A stretch of DNA of 64,000 nucleotides from Clitoria ternatea. Its lineage: Eukaryota > Streptophyta > Magnoliopsida > Fabales > Fabaceae. This document shows positions 54,014-64,000 of this stretch, one piece after another. The stretch lies in NCBI GenBank assembly GCA_037962975.1, contig CM075669.1, positions 109,384,501 to 109,448,500 on the forward strand. The letters run 5' to 3'. The notes under the pieces were generated by a model. That model searched no databases, was not told the origin of the DNA, and was given only the letters and a program-made list of their open reading frames with translations. The translations under genes were made by a program, and so were the position numbers. Position 1 is the first letter of the stretch; the number at the start of each line of letters is the position of its first letter.

Positions 54014-55267
54014 TTATTCTTCATCTTCTTCATCAGCAGCCTCAGCCATAGGCTCATCATTTTGTTGCTCAGGGTGGGGTGGAAATTCAGTTGCTAAAGG
54101 TGTGTCATCAGGGGGAATGGTGAACCCAATGGAAGCCAACCATAAGTCTCTTCCAGTTGGGACTCCCATTTCTTTAGTGTGGTCCACATTCATTACAGTG
54201 GTAATCTTCCTCAGCATGAGATCATGGTTCAAGACCAGATCATAGGTACCTAGCTACATCTTCTTCATGGCCTGGATTTCTTGCATTACCATAGAGAGAT
54301 CAAAAGAAGTACCTGAACCTGTTGAAGGTGGTGGTACAGAAGATGATGGTTTGGGTTGTCTGTGACGCTTTGGCTCTTGAGGCACAAAGTGGTCAATGTG
54401 GTCTACTACCAGTACTTATCCATAATCCTCTCAGGCTTTACCTTTGTTAGTTCTTCATAGTTTAACCTAACCTGATTCTTTTGGGCTAATAAAGTGATAA
54501 CAAAGCAATATGGCAGTTGAAGATTTTTTTCAATAGCTTTCACCATTTCCTCCAGTATTAACTCACCCAAATTAACATACAGACCTTTCATTAAACAGTA
54601 AATCAACACCAACCTCTTAATGACAACCTCAGTAGCATGAGCCACAGGTTGCAGGGATAAAAGGACGTAGTGGCACCATAAGAGGGGGAGATGATTCAAA
54701 CAACTTTTCTTGATACATTTTGGTGCACCACGCACTTTTATTATATACGCAGCTCCTTGTTCGCAGCATTCCTTTAGAATTTCTTTCCTAAGCTTCTCAT
54801 TTTTAACCCTATGGAAGATATCCACTATCCAAGTGTATTGACATCCTTCACCTCCTAGTATAGGTATTTTTAAAAGCTTATTTAGTATGTTCCCAGAGAG
54901 AGCAATGGTGACTCCTTTCAAGAAGGAAGAAAAAGGAACCTTATCCTCAATAGAATTGGCCCTTAGATTGGCATAAAATTCCCTAATGAGTTCTTGATAA
55001 CCATTGCCTAAGTTCTCATTAAAATATTGCCATCCCCTTGCAAACATAGCAGCCTTTACATCAATACCAGAGCAGTTATCTTCATCAAGAACCAGAGCCT
55101 TTTCCCTTAGTACTCCTTGTTTTTGAATTTTTCTCATATTCTTGAGCAGCCTTAAGGTCTCTAAACCTATGTCCATCAAAATCCTTATTTCTCTTGGACT
55201 TCTTTTCCTCCCCAAGGCTTTTACTCTTTTTGGGTGGTGGAGAAACAGCGGTGCTTACAGTAGCCAC
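54014..55267 (-). pseudogene. Athila 2 env-like third ORF (two frames, otherwise well preserved)
   Basis: N-terminus 55267-55085: basic and Ser/Lys-rich with a nuclear-signal-like PPPKKSKSLGEEKKSKRNK. A frameshift leads to the main segment 55215-54406 (269 codons): RGWQYFNENLGNGYQELIRE followed by FYANLRANSIEDKVPFSSFLKGVTI, then SGNILNKLLKIPILG, the conserved third-ORF domain of Athila elements and plant transposon proteins. A hydrophobic stretch around LPLLWCHYVLLSLQPVAHA could be a buried helix. The tail 54232-54014 is Pro/Asp/Glu-rich, ending EAADEEDEE. A basic N-terminus and no signal peptide argue against a secreted envelope protein. Confidence 0.78.
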
Positions 55268-55739
55268 CCCTTTCCTTTCTCTTTTAGGGTTTTCTTCACA
55301 CTTTCTATTTCAACAACTCTTTTATGGTTTTCTAAAGAGTCTTTGTGATCTCGTGGACATTGTGAGTGTTAAGGATGGTATTTATAGAGCCTAAATGGGT
55401 GTAAATGCATGAACAATACAACCATAGAAAAATGAAAATGTAAGATGAAAAGATATGATGGATGCAAGAAGTTTGAAATTGAAACAATGAAATACTATAA
55501 TCCTAGTTATTAACTGAAATCAAGGAATGAAAAGATGTTACCTTTCAAAGAATTCCAAAGATTATGCCTTTTCCTCTTCAAAACCTAAGTTTCCAACGTA
55601 AAGGGATGTGCGTTAGGGTTTGTACGTTGAGAGGGGGTTTTTATACTGTTGAACCCAACGTATGAGGTACGCATAGGTACATGGTATCCTTGGCTTACAT
55701 ACGCCCACATTAAATCACAACAGGTGGTAACAGGTGTAG

Positions 55740-56440
55740 GCCACGCTGTAAGCATACAAAATCACGCTTGAGCGTATGATATGCTTAAGGAGATCACAAG
55801 GTTCACACTTGAGCATGAAGTAGTCACACTTAAGCGCGAAGGCACAATAGAGCGTAACAGGTGGTAAATTATGGTGCTCATGCTCAAGCGCGCACGATCA
55901 CGCTTAAGCGTACAGTAGTCATGCTTAAGCGTGACATTCTCTTGCTCAAGCACGACGGCATAACATGTGTAACAGGTTTGGTACAGGCACTCCCACGATC
56001 ACGCTTAAGCATGCATATTCCTCGCTCAAGCGCCAGGCATATCCATGGATCACGATTTAAGTGTGAAGGGTCAAGTTCAAGCATGAAGACTTCCCCAAAG
56101 GTCACGCTTAAGCGTAAAGGCGTATGCTCAAGCGTCATTTCTTTCTTCAAGTTCAAACTGCTAGCGTGAAAGGTCATGCTTAAGCATGACTTGAACTCGC
56201 TTAAGTGCAAAGACATACACAGGGTCTCTCGCTCAAGCGCGTATAGATTTTCCCAAGCTACAAGGGTTCTCGCTTGAGCATATAGGGTTCTCGCTCAAGC
56301 GAGAAGGCACACCCAGGGGTCATATTTGAACTCATAGAAGCTTGCTCATGCGTACTGGGTGCTTGCTCAAGTGAGAAGGCATAAGTTGGTCCGCGCTTAA
56401 GCGAGCTATCTCCTTGCTTAAGCACCAAGGGGACCTGATT
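55740..56440. repeat. Palindrome array in Athila 2 integrase-env spacer
   Basis: At least 20 units in 700 bp, for example CACGCTTGAGCGTATG (55764), CACGCTTAAGCGTAC (55901), CTCGCTCAAGCGCC (56022), CACGCTTAAGCGTAAAG (56104), CTCGCTCAAGCGAGAAGG (56292) and CGCGCTTAAGCGAGC (56393). Both arm types occur. The place is the same as the array at 7376-7965 in Athila 1. Short ORFs through it (for example 55884-56216) are repeat translations rich in R/L-S and are not genes. Confidence 0.92.
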
Positions 56441-56661
56441 CTAATTTATTTAGCGTAGCAACATCCAGTTTGGAAAGTATGTACGCGTACCTCCTGGTCC
56501 ACAATTTTGTTATTTTGTTGATACGCATATGTATACTGGCATTCAAAGTTTATACACTCAAACCTTATTCAAAATTTTTCAAGTTTATTCACACCTTATC
56601 GAAACTCTTTTTTTTAGTTTTCTTTTATTGTTTGAAAACACCAAGCACAAAAATACAACAA

Positions 56662-57920
56662 TTAAAATGTATGGTTGCCTCCCTCAAGCACTTCTTTAAG
56701 GTCACTAGCTTGACCTTTGACACCTAAGAGGATGCCTGTAAAAACATGGAGGATTTCTGAGAGCTTGAGTCTTTGGCCATTTACTTTGAATGTTCTTCTA
56801 GTGGCTGGTTCTTTTACTTCAATTGCACCATTAGGGAAAACCTTATTCACAATAAAAGGTCCAGACCATTTGGATCTGAGTTTTCCTAGAAAGAGTCTCA
56901 GTCTAGAATTAAACAACAAGACCTTGTCATCCTTGTGAAACTCCATCCTATTAATCCACTCATCATGCCACCTCTCAGTTTTCTCTTTATAGATTGAGGC
57001 ACTCTGATAAGCATTGAGTTTGAAGTTCATGGAGTTTTAGGACTCTTTCCTCTTGAGATTGGTCACAATCCATGTTTAACAGCTTTGTGGCCCACCATGC
57101 CTTATGCTCTAACTCCACAGGGAGATGGAAAGCCTTACCATATATTAACTGATAAGGTGACATGCCAATTGGAGTCTTAAATACTGTCCTATAGGCCCAC
57201 AATGCATCATCTAATCTCACAGACCAATCCTTCCTAGATTTCCCTACTACTTTCTCTAGTATCCTCTCGATTTCTCTATTAGAAAGCTCAACTTGTCCAT
57301 AAGTTTATGGACGGTATGGAGTAGACACCTTATGGAGTACCTCATAATGTCTTAGGGCTTTTTCCATGATTCTATTGCAAAAATGTGACCCTCCATCACT
57401 AATGAGGACTCTTGGGACTCCAAATCTAGAGAAAACGTTCTTCTTTATAAACCTCAGCACCACATGTGCATCATTGGTTTTGGTAGGGATTGCCTCCACC
57501 CACTTAGAGACATAATCCACAGCAACAAGGATATACTCATTAAAGAATGACTTTGGGAATGGTCCCATGAAGTCAATGCCCCAAACATCAAATAACTCCA
57601 CAACTAAAATATTTGTCAAAGGCATGCCAGCTTTTGTAGAGAGGCCTCCACTTCTTTGGCACTTATATCACACCTTTGCACATATACTCTAGCATCCTAA
57701 AAAATTATTGGCCAATAAAAGCCACTTTACAATACTTTTACTGCTGTTCTAGAGGCACCATGGTGTCCTCCATAATATGAGTCATAGCAGTGCCATAGGA
57801 GTCTTTCTTTCTCTGATTCAGGCACACATCTCCTTATAGTTCCATCTACTCTTGTCTTATACAGAAACGGATCATCCATAGAAAAGTTTTACTGTCATGA
57901 AAGAACTTTTCTTTAGTTGG
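56662..57920 (-). pseudogene. Athila 2 integrase, broken
   Basis: Zinc module at about 57690-57810 in mixed frames: HCYDSYYGGHHGASRT and a CD-S pair, with stops. Core piece 57625-57305: FDVWGIDFMGPFPKSF (first Asp), VAVDYVSKWVEAIP and VLISDGGSHFCN (second Asp). After a stop, GQVELSNREIERILEK (Glu). Then 57220-56987: DDALWAYRTVFKTPIGMSPYQLIYG and LPVELEHKAWWA. The C-terminal piece 57030-56662 has VLLFNSRLRLFLGKLRSKWSG and GAIEVKEPATRRTFKVNGQRLK. All three catalytic residues are found, split over at least three frames. No chromodomain. Confidence 0.88.
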
Positions 57921-58488
57921 GATGTCCACCCTTCTGGTACCATAGAGGCACTTTTAAAGTTGGTCATATCAACATACCATGGCCCTGTGGTAATTGTCAT
58001 CAGCCTCTCATCTGGAAATTCCTCTTTTATCAAGATAGAGTCTGATTCTCCCTCCAGATGAGAGAGTTAATCAGCCGCTGAGTTCTCTACTGCCTTTTTA
58101 TCTCTTATTTCTAAATCAAACTCTTGGAGTAATAGAACCCACCTAATCAATCTTGGCTTTGATTCTTTTTTAGCTAGAAAGTACTTGATTGCTTATGTAT
58201 AGGCAATGACCTTAGCATCAATTAAGTAAGCTCTGAATTTATCAAAAGCATACACCACAGCAAGCATTTCTTTTTCAGTAGTGGTGTAGTTTATTTGATT
58301 CTCGTTCAGCACCTTACTAGCATAATAAATAACATGTGTTAATTTTTCTTTTTCTATCCTAACACAGCTCCTATAGCAAAATCACTTGCATCACACATGA
58401 GTTCAAATGGTAAAGACCAATCAGGTGCTGCAAGGATTGGAGTTGTAGTTAATTTTTGTTTTAAATTTTCAAAACCCTTGACACACTT
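57921..58488 (-). pseudogene. Athila 2 RNase H and integrase linker, broken
   Basis: Mixed frames: LMCDASDFAIGAVLG (first Asp) near 58390, YYASKVLNENQINYTTTEKEML (Glu helix) near 58290, then RLIRWVLLLQEFDLEIRDKK near 58110 and PWYVDMTNFK near 57970. Stops at about 58060, 58195 and 58345. Confidence 0.78.
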
Positions 58489-59316
58489 TTAATCAAAAAC
58501 AAAAGCATGATCTTTCACAATTAAATCAGTCAAAGGCTTTGCTATTTTTGAAAAATCTTTTATAAATCTCCTATAGAAGCCAGCACATCCTAAAAAACTC
58601 CCCACTCCTTTCACATTGATTTGGGGAGGAAGCTTTTCAATGATATCCATCTTGGATCTATCTACTTGAATGCCCTCAGTAGAGATTTTGTGGCTAAGGA
58701 CTATCCCTCCTCTAACCATAAAATGGCATTTTTCCCAATGAAGGATAAGATTAGTCTCTTGACATCTCACCAGCACCTTAGATAGGTTGCTGAGGCATAT
58801 ATCAAAGTTGTTTCCAAACACAGAGAAGTCATCCATGAACACCTCAATGAACTTCTCTACCATGTCCCCAAAAATTGCCAGTATACACCTTTGAAAGGTT
58901 GCTGGTGCATTGCACAAACCAAAAGGCATGCGCCTATATGCAAAGATTCTATATGGACAGGTAATTGATGTCTTCTCTTGATCTTTTAGATCAACCACAA
59001 TCTGGTTGTAACCAGAATATCCATCAAGGAAGCAATAATACTCATGACCTAACAGCCTCTCAAGGATTTGGTCTACAAATGGTAGAGGAAAGTGGTCTTT
59101 TCTAGTGGAGTCATTTAACCTTCTATAGTCTATGCACATCCTCCAACCTGTAGTTGGTCTAGTGGAAATGACTTCACCTTTTTCATTTTTAACAGTGGTC
59201 ATCCTTCCTTTCTTAGGCACCACTTGGACTGGGCTGATCCAAGCACTGTCCGAGATAGGATAGATAATTCCTGCATCAAGGAGTTTAACCACTTCTTTCC
59301 TCACAGCTTCTTTCAT
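58489..59316 (-). CDS. Athila 2 reverse transcriptase segment (275 codons)
   Basis: Open RT segment. Motifs: AWISPVQVVPKKGRMTTVKN, GWRMCIDYRRLNDSTRKDHFPLP, YYCFLDGYSGYNQIVVD (first Asp), MPFGLCNAPATFQRCIL, VFMDDFSVFGNN (intact active site), FLGCAGFYRRFIKDFSKIAKPL. It starts at an internal Met near the RT N-terminus and ends just before RNase H at a stop (58489). The RT domain is nearly full length and, alone among the Athila 2 pol domains, needs no frame change. At many positions it matches the Athila 1 RT, and the integrase C-terminus is also close, although the LTRs differ. Confidence 0.92.
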   Translation of the reverse strand: MKEAVRKEVVKLLDAGIIYPISDSAWISPVQVVPKKGRMTTVKNEKGEVISTRPTTGWRMCIDYRRLNDSTRKDHFPLPFVDQILERLLGHEYYCFLDGYSGYNQIVVDLKDQEKTSITCPYRIFAYRRMPFGLCNAPATFQRCILAIFGDMVEKFIEVFMDDFSVFGNNFDICLSNLSKVLVRCQETNLILHWEKCHFMVRGGIVLSHKISTEGIQVDRSKMDIIEKLPPQINVKGVGSFLGCAGFYRRFIKDFSKIAKPLTDLIVKDHAFVFD

Positions 59317-59377
59317 TATGGGGTTTAACCTTCTTTATGGCTGAACAACTGGGGAATAGTCATCCTCCATCAAAATT

Positions 59378-60325
59378 TTATGCATACAAAATGGGACTAA
59401 TCCCTTTTAAATCAGAAATGCTCCAACCAACGACAGATTCATGTTTTCTTAAAACCCCTATCAGTTTTTCTACATCCTTATCATTTAATTCAGCATTAAT
59501 GATTACTGGATATGATTCATTATTTCCTAAGAAAACATATTTCAAATGAGAAGGCAAGGGTTTCAAATCATGTTTTTCTTCAACTACCTCCTTACCCTTC
59601 TCAAGTACAGTATTATTTAAGTTTTATTTCATTTCATTGTTTACTTCCCCTACTTCACATGCTTCTAATAGGTTTATCAACTCATTATGTGAGTCATCTA
59701 ACTCCTCAGTCTCAGAGTCAAAATCATCCTCTAGAAGGGCTTCTAAAGCCTCTTCCTCAATTTTTAATAGCATAGGAGTCTTATAGTTTTTAATTTCTTC
59801 AAGCATAAAACAATCCATTTTATTAACTAGATGTTTTATAGCATTGAAGACATTAAAAGTTACCTACTCCTCCTGAACTCTCAGCATGAGTTCTCCCTTC
59901 TCTACATCAATTAAAGCTCTTCCAATAGCTAAGAAGGGTCTCCCTAAGATTAGGGGAATCTCTCTATCAGCCTCCATATCCAAAACTATAAAATCTGCTG
60001 GAAAGATGAACTTATCTACCTTAACTAACAGATTTTCTAGCATCCCATGAGGATATTTGATAGACCTATCAGCCAACTACAAAGACATGTGAGTTGGTTA
60101 CAGGTCATTAATTCCTAATTTCCTCATTAATGACAAAGGCATAAGGTTAATGCTAGCCCCTAGATCACATAAAGCACTTCCAACATGAACATCCCCTATT
60201 GCACAAGGTATTGTAAAAGATCCAGGATCTTCTAGCTTTTGAGGGAGTTTCTTCTGAATAATTGCACTACATTCTTGAGTAAGGGCAATCATTTTATCTC
60301 CCTTAAGCTTTCTCTTCTTAGACAA
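59378..60325 (-). pseudogene. Athila 2 protease and protease-RT linker, broken
   Basis: Pieces: 60325-60098 (PGSFTIPCAIGDVHVGSALCDLGASINLMPLSLM, with the intact D-L-G-A-S-I catalytic box), 60076-59864 (YPHGMLENLLVKVDKFIFPADFIVLD and IPLILGRPFLAIGRALIDVEKGELMLRVQ), 59818-59624 (acidic linker) and 59566-59378 (LPSHLKYVFLGNNESYPVI and GWSISDLKGISP). Single stops separate the pieces (for example near 60080 and 59860), mostly where Athila 1 has Gln or Trp codons. The catalytic box is better preserved here than in Athila 1 (DLGAG). Confidence 0.86.
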
Positions 60326-60429
60326 AAGTTCTTTTAAAATTTAGCATATGATGGCATCTCTTGCAATGCCTCAGCAAAGGGAATATTTATGTGAAGCTTC
60401 TTAAACATATCTAAGAACTTAGCAAACTT

Positions 60430-61899
60430 TTACTCTTTTATCTGTTTCTTAAATCTATGTGGAAATGGAGCATTCTTTAATTTCTCAGGAGTTAGCTTAA
60501 CAGCTTCCTCCAAAATCAAATCATTCTTTTTCTTTTTCTTTTGATGAACTTGGTTTTCTTTCTCTTTTTCTATTTCTACCTTATTTTCAGTTTTATTTAT
60601 TTTGTCACTTTCCTGCTTTTTTTTTTCTACAGCATTTTTAGTACTTAAAGTAGGAAGAACCAAAGTTTTTCCACTCCTAGTGATTAATGCTTTGTAATGT
60701 TCCCTTGGATTTACCTCAGCATCTCCAGGAAAATTGCCTGATTGTCTCTCAGCTAATTATTTTGAGAGCTGTTCAACCTGATTTTCTAGATTCTAGATGG
60801 ACGCTTCTTAATTTTTAAAACTGGCCTAAGTGGCCTGAATGAACTGAGATAGAATATTCTCAAGTTTAGACTTTTCTTTAGGGGGAGGGGGGTGGTTGTT
60901 GTGGTCTAGTTGTGGGTTGAGTTTGTGGCATGTTTTGATTCAAATGTGGACCTTTCTGCCATGAAAATTTGGGGTGGTTTCTATAGTTCGAATTAAAGGA
61001 ATTAGAGGGATAATTCCTTTGAAATTGTTGCCCCATAAAATTAACTTGTTCAGCAGGCACATTTGGATCACACATGCCATTCTCATGGTCTCCACCACAA
61101 AAATCACAACTCATCATGCAGACTTGACTAAGCTTTTAGAGTTCTGAAATATGTACACTTAGTTTCTCTAAAGCCTGAGTCATCAACTTACTTTGAGCCA
61201 AATAAGCATCTTGTGCTTCTAATTCTAGTATCCCTCTCTTAGAGATTTAGCTCCTTTCACTAACTAAGCATTCATTTGAAGCCATAACATCAATCAGCTC
61301 TATAACTTCTTCTACCATTTTTGTAGTTAGTGAACCTCCAGTTGAGGCATTAATCAAGACCCTAGTAGCTGGTCTTACACCATTATAAAAGATGGTAACT
61401 TTCTGCACATCAGGGATCCTATGATGAGGACATTTTCTTAAACTTTCTTTCTCCCTATCCCATGCTTCCATCAGAGATTCACCCTCTCTCTGCTGGAAAT
61501 AAGTATTTCTGTGTGTAACTTGGCATACTTGGAAAGAGGGAAATATTTAATTAGAAATTTTCTTTGTAAATCCTCCCAAGTGGATATACTGCCTCTTGGT
61601 TGACTCTGCAACCAGGCTATTTCACGGTCCCTTAGAGAAAAAGGAAACAATCTCAATCTTATTACCTCATCAGGGAAACCATTCATTTTCACTGTATCAC
61701 AAATTTGGAGGAAGGTTGCTAGATGAAAATTTGGATTCTCAACATCACTTCCTCTGAATTGATCATTCCTAACCAACTACAGCAAAGCCGGTTTAAGTTC
61801 AAAATTATTAGCTACAATTGGAGGCCTAAGGATGCTAGATTGCGATCCTTCTTCAGTAGGCCTAGAGTAGTCACCTAGTGTAACTCTCCTCTGTTCCAT
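60430..61899 (-). pseudogene. Athila 2 gag, broken
   Basis: Start at 61899 by the Athila signature (EQRRVTLGDYSRP). A TAG replaces a Gln codon near 61785. Then 61776-61471: QFRGSDVENPNFHLATFLQI, VIRLRLFPFSLRDREIAWLQ. Then 61471-61247: EAWDREKESLRKCPHHRIPD and VEEVIELIDVMASNE. The zinc-knuckle piece 61117-60878 has CDFCGGDHENGMC intact (CX2CX3HX4C as usual in Athila), then Asn/Pro/Gln-rich sequence. A Lys/Glu-rich linker 60663-60430 leads to protease. Four or five stops and one frameshift. Confidence 0.86.
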
Positions 61900-62160
61900 T
61901 TCTAGCTGTTCTTTTTTATTTTTTCTTTCTAAGTCTACACTCTAAAAAATAATATCAGGATCAAAGAAGAATGGCTCTCCTCTGTTCCTTGACTGCATAC
62001 ACTAGATATTAGACACAGAGTCAATTTCAATGCCACTGCTACTACTACACATAAACTACTGTTATACTAAAACCGAGAATTAAACTACTACTAAATGCAA
62101 AAACAAAACTAAATGGTTCATTCTAGTACCGGTCCAAGGATTATTGATATTACTCAACAA

Positions 62161-62178
62161 TCCCCAGCAATGGCGCCA
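62161..62178 (-). other. Athila 2 primer-binding site (tRNA-Asp type)
   Basis: Nine bases past the 5' LTR the minus strand reads TGGCGCCATTGCTGGGGA. The complement of plant tRNA-Asp 3' end is TGGCGCCGTTGCCGGGGA (from memory), so 16 of 18 agree and both differences are transitions. Confidence 0.85.
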
Positions 62179-63232
62179 TTAACTTAATGCATATTTCCCG
62201 GAGGATTATATTCTTTTGGCAAGCGCACCAATCATTAAATTTGTAATATATTTGATCGTCCCACAGGGATTGAGGTAATTACCATAACCTAGGACTAGTA
62301 CAAGCTGAACCAGAACAACACAAGGTAAAATTCATTTTGTTTATGCTTTTCTATTATTTTTATGTTTTTTTAATTTCAGAAACAATATAAGAGATGAAGT
62401 GTGATTAATGGAAGATAGGTTAGGATTGCTTCAGCTTACAATTTCATCAAGAAACATGTAGTTAAGGTTCAATTAAGCTTCAGACTCAAGAGGACAATTC
62501 ACAAATGGTTAATCCCTAATTCCTTAGGTGAATCACACTAATTCCTAAGCATTAAACCCTAATCCCTTAGGTGTTCAGTGACAGAGAAATGTAATGCAAA
62601 ATTGGGGATTAAACCTTAACTATTCACCTAATTACTAGGCCTGAATTAGTTAGGAAGCTAGAAATTACCTAAGCCTCAACCATGATTCCTCACGGGCGAG
62701 ATTCTTCAATTAGGTCTAGATTTGTCAATCTAGCAATGTAGAGCCCCTTCTCAGCTTGTTCTTCTCTTGCTTCAGAAGATAATTTCCTTAATACAGATTC
62801 AAGATTCCATCAGAAGCTTTAACAATCCCAACCATAGGAGTTTAGCAACCCATGGAAATGGTTTCAGAAAGTGGAACATGGAGAGCCATGGAAGAGAGAG
62901 TTTAGAGAGGGAAAATGTTTAGAGAGAGATTGAAAATCAAAAAAATGAATTGTGTTATTGCTTCTCTGTGTCCCTTACAGAGTATTTACAAATATATATA
63001 TATATATAGCTACGGAAAAACTAATTAACTAACTCTAATTAAATACAAAGGAATCCACTTAATAGTTAAACTAACGAAACTAATTAATTAATTACAAGGG
63101 AATGACTAATTATAATATAATAATTAAATTACTAAAATACAAACATAGTCAACAACTAATAAAATAAAATAATTAAAGGTAACTACTACAACAATTCACG
63201 TTGAAAGAGAATAATAAACTGGGTAAACAGAC

Positions 63233-63700
63233 ACCACGCTTGAGCGTGATCTATGTACGCTTGAGCGTGGTACGTTAAATTGATGCATGCAGGGTGACCT
63301 CATGCTTGAGCGTGATCATGTCCGCTTGAGCTTGATACATAAATTCCTTGATGCAGGTGACTTCACGCTTAAGCGTGGTCGTGTCCACTTGAGCGTGATA
63401 CATAAATTCCTTGATGCAAGTGACTTCACGCTTAAGCGTGATCGTGTCCGCTTAAGCGTGATACGTTATTCTGATGCATGCATGGTGATCTCCGTGAATG
63501 CAAGGCTCACGCTTAAGCGTGAAACTTGTTCGCTTAAGTGTTGAACTCCTTCGCTTGAGCGTGGTACGTTATTCGCTTGGGCGTGATAACTTTAACCTTG
63601 ATGCATGTTGTGACTTTTACGTGGATTGCATGTTTACTTCACGCTTAAGCGTAGAGCTCTCTCGCTTGAACGTGATGACCCTTATTCGCTTGAGCGAAGT
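63233..63700. repeat. CACGCTTRAGCGTG palindrome array in Athila 2 5' LTR
   Basis: About 16 units, for example CACGCTTGAGCGTGAT (63235), CACGCTTAAGCGTGGT (63364), CACGCTTAAGCGTGAT (63427) and CACGCTTAAGCGTGAA (63507). Units here are closer to the perfect palindrome than in the 3' LTR, where CG has often become CA or TG. Confidence 0.92.
63334..63459. repeat. 63-bp tandem duplication in Athila 2 5' LTR
   Basis: GATACATAAATTCCTTGATG occurs at 63334 and 63397, each followed by a palindrome unit. The 3' LTR has this block once (about 51845). Confidence 0.9.
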
Positions 63701-63800
63701 GTATTACAACTTACTGCATCTACACGTACATACACTGGGATTCCAGCGTATGTACGTTGGATGTCCTACACCTGATCCTGCAAAATACAACATATAAATG

Positions 63801-63842
63801 CCTAGCGTATGTACGCTGGCTTTCTAGCGTATGTACGCTAGG
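63801..63842. repeat. Paired AGCGTATGTACGCT motifs in Athila 2 5' LTR
   Basis: Same arrangement as 52249-52290; the spacer between the two palindromes differs by one base. Confidence 0.9.
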
Positions 63843-64000
63843 TTAATGAATCTCTCAAATAAACATTTTTTTATGTACTTATCTTTTTAACCATTTTTTT
63901 GTACAATTTAAATACATTTGAATTAAATAATTAAAACAAGAAAGAATGGCAATTTATTAAATAATAATGCCAAACTCAACACAATTTAATGACTTAAGTT

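Larger units (their letters stand above)
50707..64000 (-). mobile_element. Athila-type Ty3/gypsy element 2, nearly complete (5' LTR end beyond window)
   Basis: Minus-strand element with 3' LTR 50707-52481, PPT, env-like ORF, spacer with palindrome array, integrase, RNase H, RT, protease, gag, tRNA-Asp-type primer site and a 5' LTR from 62188 to the window edge. Similar in layout to Athila 1 but a different family: the LTRs do not align and the palindrome flanks are CA...TG instead of TT...AA. It sits inside a Tat-type gag. Some ORFs are long, notably the env-like one. Confidence 0.92.
62188..64000 (-). repeat. Athila 2 5' LTR (runs off window)
   Basis: Pairs with 50707-52481. The window ends at CAATTTAATGACTTAAG, equivalent to about 52430, so about 50 bp of the LTR are missing. 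Palindrome array at about 63233-63700; one 63-bp unit is duplicated relative to the 3' LTR. Confidence 0.93.

Overview
The window looks like plant nuclear heterochromatin, and I found no host gene in it. It is an AT-rich nest of LTR retrotransposons belonging to clades found only in plants: SIRE/Maximus-type Ty1/copia with an env-like ORF, Athila-type and Tat-type Ty3/gypsy, and a Tekay/Del-type chromovirus with a chromodomain. The mix suggests a dicot, and SIRE plus Calypso/Athila-like elements fit a legume, but the species is not established. I saw no tRNA, rRNA, CRISPR array or bacterial operon. Nearly every element ORF is broken by stops and frameshifts, so most gene entries are fossil domain segments.

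Layout. (1) 1-21736: a plus-strand SIRE/Maximus-type copia element whose 5' end lies outside the window (gag, protease, integrase | RT, RNase H, env-like ORF, 3' LTR). It is split by a complete 12.9-kb minus-strand Athila element at 2628-15504, with target duplication GATGG and 1601/1634-bp LTRs. (2) 21737-24093 and 47570-about 48060: two halves of a diverged chromovirus LTR, split by a second SIRE-type element (24094-47569). That element keeps both LTRs, an env-like remnant and the PPT, but has lost its primer-binding site, gag and pol. It also received four later insertions: a Tekay-type solo LTR (25615-28637) in its 5' LTR, a full Tekay/Del element (30122-42023, minus strand) in the env remnant, a Tat-like solo LTR (42633-43969) in the 3' region, and a SIRE-type solo LTR (45516-47469) in its 3' LTR. 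(3) About 48061-50706: low-complexity sequence, then the leader and gag of a plus-strand Tat-type gypsy. (4) 50707 to the window end: a second minus-strand Athila element inserted in that gag. Its tRNA-Asp-type primer site, gag, protease, RT, integrase, env-like ORF and 3' LTR are visible, and its 5' LTR runs off the window about 50 bp before its expected end.

How the parts relate. Target-site duplications at most junctions (GATGG, TAAAG/TTAAG, AACCT/AACCC, TCTAT, ATGCC, AAAAG) give a firm order of insertion. Both Athila elements have the order gag-protease-RT-RNase H-integrase-spacer-env-like. In both, dense arrays of a short palindrome with core CGCTTRAGCG sit in exactly two places: inside each LTR and in the spacer between integrase and the env-like ORF. 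This shared arrangement is the most unusual feature I can support. I did not find a new defence, mobile or metabolic system.
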